This document shows positions 60,496-64,000 of a DNA stretch of 64,000 nt, one piece after another (the first letter of the stretch is position 1; each line of letters opens with the position of its first letter). Source of the DNA: an uncultured Collinsella sp. (GTDB taxonomy: Bacteria; Actinomycetota; Coriobacteriia; Coriobacteriales; Coriobacteriaceae); NCBI GenBank assembly GCA_902493375.1, contig CABUPH010000002.1, forward strand, positions 124,001 to 188,000, read 5' to 3'. Below the pieces are notes generated by a model, which saw nothing but the letters and a program-made list of their open reading frames with translations, did not search any database and was not told the DNA's origin. The position numbers and the translations under genes were made by a program.

Positions 60496-61803
60496 ATGAC
60501 TGAGTCCTCTCAGCATACGTCCAAGCCCCAGGTCGAGGTTGAGGCCTCGGGCGGAGACGACAATAAGAGCGCACGCCGCGGCGCCATCTTTATCGGCGTC
60601 GTGCTGGTGGGTTATATTGTCTATCTGGTGGTAACCGGGCAGATGGGGCAGTTCTGGGCCGCTATGTCGAGCGTCCAGGCGTCATGGCTCTTTGTCGCGT
60701 GTCTTTGCATGTTCATGTATCTGTTCTTTGGCATTGTGGCCTATGCGATCGCTGTCTGGCTCGACCCCAATTCACCCGTCGGCATTCGCGACCTCATTTC
60801 GGTCGAGGCGAGCGGCATCTTCTTTGGCAACCTCACACCTATGATGATGGGCTCGACTCCTGCTCAGATCTACCGCCTGACCAAGGCGGGCCAAAATGTC
60901 GGCGAGGCCGGAGCCACGCAATTCACGCGCTTTATCGTGTATCAGTTTGGCCTCGTTGCCTGGGGCGCTATCCTACTGCTTGCTCGCATGCCGTTTTTTG
61001 CCGAGCGCTATGGCGACATGACGCTGCTGTGCGTCTTTAGCTTTGGTGGGCACTGCTGCATCTTGCTTGGCATCTTCGCCGTCGCGCTCATGCCTAAGAC
61101 CGTCACGCGCGTCGCCCACTGCATCATCAATTGGCTTGAGCGCATTGGTGTCTCGGCCACTAAGATCGAGGGATGGCGCACGTTTGTCGATGGCGAGATC
61201 TACTCCTTCTCCGAGAAGTTCAAGCTTTCAGCCGGACATTTTTCTTCCATGCTGCTCACCGTGTTTATCACCATGCTGCAGCTCGCGTTTTTCTATCTGG
61301 TGCCTTATTTCCTGATGCTTGCCTTTGGCCACCACGAGGTCGACTTTTTCTCGGTCATGGCCGCGAGCGCCTTTGTCCAGCTTCTGAGCTCTGCGGTCCC
61401 CTTGCCCGGTGGAACTGGTGGCGCTGAGGGCGGCTTTGCATTGTTCTTGGGTCATTTCTTTGGGTCGGCTTCGACTGCCGGCTATCTGCTGTGGCGCCTC
61501 ATTACGTTTATTGCGCCGACCATTTTGGCTGCGCCCCTGCTGGGACTTAAGAGCGCCCACAACGAGAGCATCCATGCGCGCTGGGATCGCGTGATGCGCA
61601 AGCTCGGCCGCACGCCTCAGATGCCCTCTGTAGCCTCGAAGCCGCACCCCACGAATGCTGTTACCGTTGATCCCAAGAAGCACGCTCAGAAGGCTTCTGG
61701 GGCCGCTAAGCCGGCTCATAAAGCCTATGTGCGTCAGACAGGCGATGGTATTCGCGTATCTCCGTCGGCACTCAATAAGAAGAAGCATCCTAAGTCGCAG
61801 TAG
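60496..61803 (+). CDS. lysylphosphatidylglycerol synthase TM / flippase-like membrane protein
   Basis: A 435-residue protein with about eight hydrophobic segments between residues 32 and 350, matching the LPG_synthase_TM (UPF0104) family. The segment LTPMMMGSTPAQIYRLTKAG and VPLPGGTGGAEGGFALF are conserved family stretches. It lacks the cytosolic aminoacyl-transfer domain of MprF, so it may act as a lipid or glycan flippase. A basic tail of about 75 residues follows. AGAAGGAG precedes the ATG. Confidence 0.85.
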   Translation: MTESSQHTSKPQVEVEASGGDDNKSARRGAIFIGVVLVGYIVYLVVTGQMGQFWAAMSSVQASWLFVACLCMFMYLFFGIVAYAIAVWLDPNSPVGIRDLISVEASGIFFGNLTPMMMGSTPAQIYRLTKAGQNVGEAGATQFTRFIVYQFGLVAWGAILLLARMPFFAERYGDMTLLCVFSFGGHCCILLGIFAVALMPKTVTRVAHCIINWLERIGVSATKIEGWRTFVDGEIYSFSEKFKLSAGHFSSMLLTVFITMLQLAFFYLVPYFLMLAFGHHEVDFFSVMAASAFVQLLSSAVPLPGGTGGAEGGFALFLGHFFGSASTAGYLLWRLITFIAPTILAAPLLGLKSAHNESIHARWDRVMRKLGRTPQMPSVASKPHPTNAVTVDPKKHAQKASGAAKPAHKAYVRQTGDGIRVSPSALNKKKHPKSQ

Positions 61804-61919
61804 GGCAGTCGTGCGTTCTTCATGACGCGGGGCATATTTGTGCCGTATGGGGGATAATCCTCTTACGTAGATTATCTCTCATCTGTTGATGAATGCTCGC
61901 ATATCGAAGGGACACGCCC

Positions 61920-62531
61920 ATGGCAACCAGCAAACCGCGTCTTGACCGCCGCATCGTTCGCAGCCGCAATGCCATCCTTTCTGCTTTCGAGCGCCTGCTC
62001 ATGGAAAAGCCGTTGGCAGACATTACGGTGAGTGCCATCGCGCGCGAGGCCAATGTCGACCGCAAGACCTTTTACGTTCACTTTGGTACGGTTGACGGCC
62101 TGCTCGATGCCATTGCCGTCGATGTTGTGGAGATGATTGTCGACTCGGTCGAGAAAACGCTTGCTTCCATGGACGGCGACACCAACGAGCGCGCCCTTGG
62201 CGCGGCGGCGACCTTCTTTAAAACCGTTAACGAGGCGCTGTGCAACAACCTCGTGCTCAATCGTCAGCTGATCGAGAACATTCCGCTCGATGATTTTATG
62301 GCTCGTCTTCGTGCACCGCTCGAGCACGAGATTGCCGAGCGCGATCTACTGCCCCAAGGTCTCAAGGACGAGATGTTCGACTACTATCTGGCGTTTTTGC
62401 TGTCGGGTATTATCGGTATCTATCGCACGTGGGCGCTGTCTGACGGCTCGGTTCCTATTGAGCGCGTCTCTGAGGTCGCCAACGACCTGACTCTCAACGG
62501 CCTGTCGAGTCTGGAATCTCGCTTGGACTAG
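61920..62531 (+). CDS. TetR family transcriptional regulator
   Basis: A 203-residue regulator. The N-terminal HTH is ITVSAIAREANVDRKTFYVHFG; the ligand domain follows and is not diagnostic. GAAGGGA lies 7 bp before the ATG. The target genes are not evident; the upstream membrane protein gene is a candidate, by position only. Confidence 0.87.
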   Translation: MATSKPRLDRRIVRSRNAILSAFERLLMEKPLADITVSAIAREANVDRKTFYVHFGTVDGLLDAIAVDVVEMIVDSVEKTLASMDGDTNERALGAAATFFKTVNEALCNNLVLNRQLIENIPLDDFMARLRAPLEHEIAERDLLPQGLKDEMFDYYLAFLLSGIIGIYRTWALSDGSVPIERVSEVANDLTLNGLSSLESRLD

Positions 62532-62533
62532 GC

Positions 62534-62617
62534 CTAGTTGGGCTCGTCGGCGTGGAAATTCTTGTTCACGAGGTTCTCCGGCGCCTTGTAGACCTCGCCG
62601 GCGTAGGAGCTGTAGCC
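62534..62617 (-). pseudogene. IS3-type transposase remnant (about 28 codons)
   Basis: On the minus strand this piece reads YSSYAGEVYKAPENLV then NKNFHADEPN and a TAG stop. It resembles the segment before the DDE core of IS3-family OrfB (GEV..APENL...F.A..PN). Both sides are lost, so it is a fossil fragment between a TetR gene and the ABC ATPase gene. Small size makes the family call tentative. Confidence 0.5.
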
Positions 62618-62643
62618 TGAGGATCCTTAAAATAAAGGCCAGT

Positions 62644-63960
62644 TTATCCTTCCCACTCTAATTGGGAATCCTCCGATGCGCCTTCGCAAGCTCGCACGAC
62701 CTCGATACCATGCGAGCGTGCGAACTCGACGAGCTCTGCGTTGCGGGCGTTTATGGTGCCGAAGGCGGCGGGGCACACAATAAGGCGCGCACAGTGGACG
62801 AGGAGCTCTTTGGCGCGGGCTATGGTTTTATCCCCGATCGGCTCGAAGGCGCGCTCGGCCACGCATTCCGTCGCCAGGTCGCGCGCGAGCTCGCAGTCGA
62901 TGTCCCCTTCGTGCAGAACGCCCGCGTAGAACGCCTTGCCCTGCCGGATGAGCTGGCGAAACACAGCCGACCCCGTACCTGCGCCGGCGATGACGAACGT
63001 GTGCGCATCACCGTGTGGGCGCCCAATTTCCACGCTGCCGAAGCGCTCGTTGAAGGTGCCATGCTGAAGGCCGTAGAGCTCGCCAATTGTCTCGCGCGTG
63101 AATATGTCCTCGGGTGCGCCGGCGCGGAAGACCCGGCCGTCCTTCACGCAAATCACCTTGTCGGCGCTTTTCTGCGCGAGCTCGAGTTCGTGGATGGACA
63201 TGATGACAGCCACATTCCGCGATTTCGCAAGGTGGCGAAGTATTCGCAGCAGGTCGATCTGGTAGCGGATATCGAGATACGACGTGGGCTCGTCGAGCAC
63301 GAGCACACGCGGATCCTGCGCGATGGCGCGTGCGAGCATGACGCGCTGGCGTTGCCCATCGCTTATCTGCATGAAGTCGCGCTCGGCGAGCTCTTCCACA
63401 TGTGCGGTTTTCATGGCCTCGTCGACCCGACTATGGTCGTCGGGCGAGAGTGTGCCCATTCGCCCGGTGTAGGGATGCCTTCCCGCCTCTACGATATCGC
63501 GGCAGGTGAGGAGCTCGGTCCGGGGGCGATCTGTCAGCATAACGGCAAGGTTCCTTGCGAACTCCGCCGTCTTCCATCGGGAAATCTCCCGCCCGTCGAG
63601 CTCGACTGTGCCGGCAAGCGGTGCCAGATGGCGTGTGATGGTTTTCAAGATGGTCGACTTGCCCGAGCCGTTCGGCCCGATGAGCGCCACGACGTCGCCC
63701 GCGCGAACCTCCAGATCGACGCCTTCGACTACGACCTTCTTGTCGTAGCCCGCCGACAGGTCGCTTATGCGGAAAAGCGGCGCTCCGTCAGCCTGCGTTT
63801 CGATCGAGGTTTCGAGGTTCGACTCCGCTCGGAGGAGGCGTTCCGCGCGCAGTTCCGCACGAGCCGAAAGTGCCTTCTGGCGCTTTCGTGCGAGCTCAGG
63901 ACTGTCTAAGCACGGAATGTCCCCTTCGAGCGTTTTGGGCCGCGGCACGAATTTCCCCAT
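62644..63960 (-). CDS. FecE/BtuD-type ABC transporter ATPase with extra C-terminal domain
   Basis: A 438-residue ATPase of the iron-siderophore/cobalamin importer class. Walker A is GPNGSGKST (95-103), signature ISDGQRQRVMLARA, Walker B VLVLDEPTSYLD. A C-terminal domain of about 130 residues (AGAGTGSAVFRQLIRQG, GTINARNAELVEFA) is added, of unclear function. The N-terminal 60 residues precede the ABC domain; residues 18-37 are encoded by the hairpin repeat at 63851-63905. The ATG directly follows the stop of the upstream permease gene. Confidence 0.85.
   Translation of the reverse strand: MGKFVPRPKTLEGDIPCLDSPELARKRQKALSARAELRAERLLRAESNLETSIETQADGAPLFRISDLSAGYDKKVVVEGVDLEVRAGDVVALIGPNGSGKSTILKTITRHLAPLAGTVELDGREISRWKTAEFARNLAVMLTDRPRTELLTCRDIVEAGRHPYTGRMGTLSPDDHSRVDEAMKTAHVEELAERDFMQISDGQRQRVMLARAIAQDPRVLVLDEPTSYLDIRYQIDLLRILRHLAKSRNVAVIMSIHELELAQKSADKVICVKDGRVFRAGAPEDIFTRETIGELYGLQHGTFNERFGSVEIGRPHGDAHTFVIAGAGTGSAVFRQLIRQGKAFYAGVLHEGDIDCELARDLATECVAERAFEPIGDKTIARAKELLVHCARLIVCPAAFGTINARNAELVEFARSHGIEVVRACEGASEDSQLEWEG
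63851..63905 (-). repeat. AGTTCCGCACGAGCC hairpin motif, copy 2, inside a coding region
   Basis: Plus strand begins AGTTCCGCACGAGCCGAA and ends CGAGCTCAGGACTGT as in copy 1, but the stem is GAAAGTGCC/GGCGCTTTC with loop TTCT. It lies in frame in the ABC ATPase gene. Confidence 0.75.
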
Positions 63961-64000
63961 CTACCTCACCCGCTTCTTCAACATGAGTGCGATAACCACC
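63961..64000 (-). CDS. C-terminal end of an ABC permease, cut by the window end
   Basis: The last 12 codons visible on the minus strand read VVIALMLKKRVR followed by TAG, a basic C-terminal end after a hydrophobic stretch. By position before a FecE-type ATPase it is probably a FecCD-type permease. The rest lies outside the window. Confidence 0.5.
   Translation of the reverse strand, partial: VVIALMLKKRVR

Overview
The window reads as a stretch of chromosome from a high-GC actinobacterium of class Coriobacteriia, most likely Collinsella. This is inferred from gene content and order, high GC, short intergenic gaps and several compact palindromic intergenic repeats. It was not confirmed by any search. 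Nearly all genes are core housekeeping genes. I see no prophage, CRISPR array or intact transposon.

Layout. 1-14408 (+): a long core block of fakA-like (5' cut), recG, rsmD, coaD, a coiled-coil protein, yceD, rpmF, plsX, acpP, rnc, smc, ftsY and ffh (lipid precursor synthesis, ribosome assembly, chromosome condensation, SRP targeting). 14431-19329: a minus-strand DUF134-NifX fusion divergent from thyA-dfrA, then an rRNA/tRNA methyltransferase and a MATE exporter. 19459-19944 (-): a cobO/btuR adenosyltransferase that appears to carry an early stop. 20022-26879: ftsH, DUF523, a GldA-like dehydrogenase (-), then ileS behind a full T-box leader with an ATC specifier. 27252-36695: lspA, rluD-type synthase, GT2 glycosyltransferase, A24 peptidase, dGTPase-like HD protein, rarA, then a DUF948 / anti-sigma-like / SigB-type sigma / AI-2E-type permease cluster. 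37136-50339: alaS, ruvX, mltG, yqeG, aroK, a degenerate aroB-like gene, an M24 peptidase, efp, Asp23, nusB, xseB, tlyA, nadK and recN.

50562-58452 is a fructose PTS region: an RpiR regulator (-) divergent from a IIB-IIC-IIA permease, followed by ptsH, ptsI and two tandem 1-phosphofructokinase-like genes. Phosphate would flow from PEP through EI and HPr to the permease, and the imported fructose-1-phosphate would then be phosphorylated by one or both kinases. 58648-62531: cca next to two identical tRNA-Glu(CTC) genes, an LPG-synthase-type membrane protein and a TetR regulator. The right end (-) holds a tiny IS3 transposase remnant and a FecE-type ABC ATPase with an extra C-terminal domain, behind the last codons of a permease.

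The least ordinary content is non-coding. A 152-bp nested hairpin at 53935-54086 has perfect 42-bp arms. Its core motif recurs at 63851-63905 with compensated stem changes, and there it lies inside the ABC ATPase reading frame. Other repeats sit at 19353, 26920 and 50371/50504. Paired TGACATATGTCA-type sites lie upstream of the DUF134 gene.
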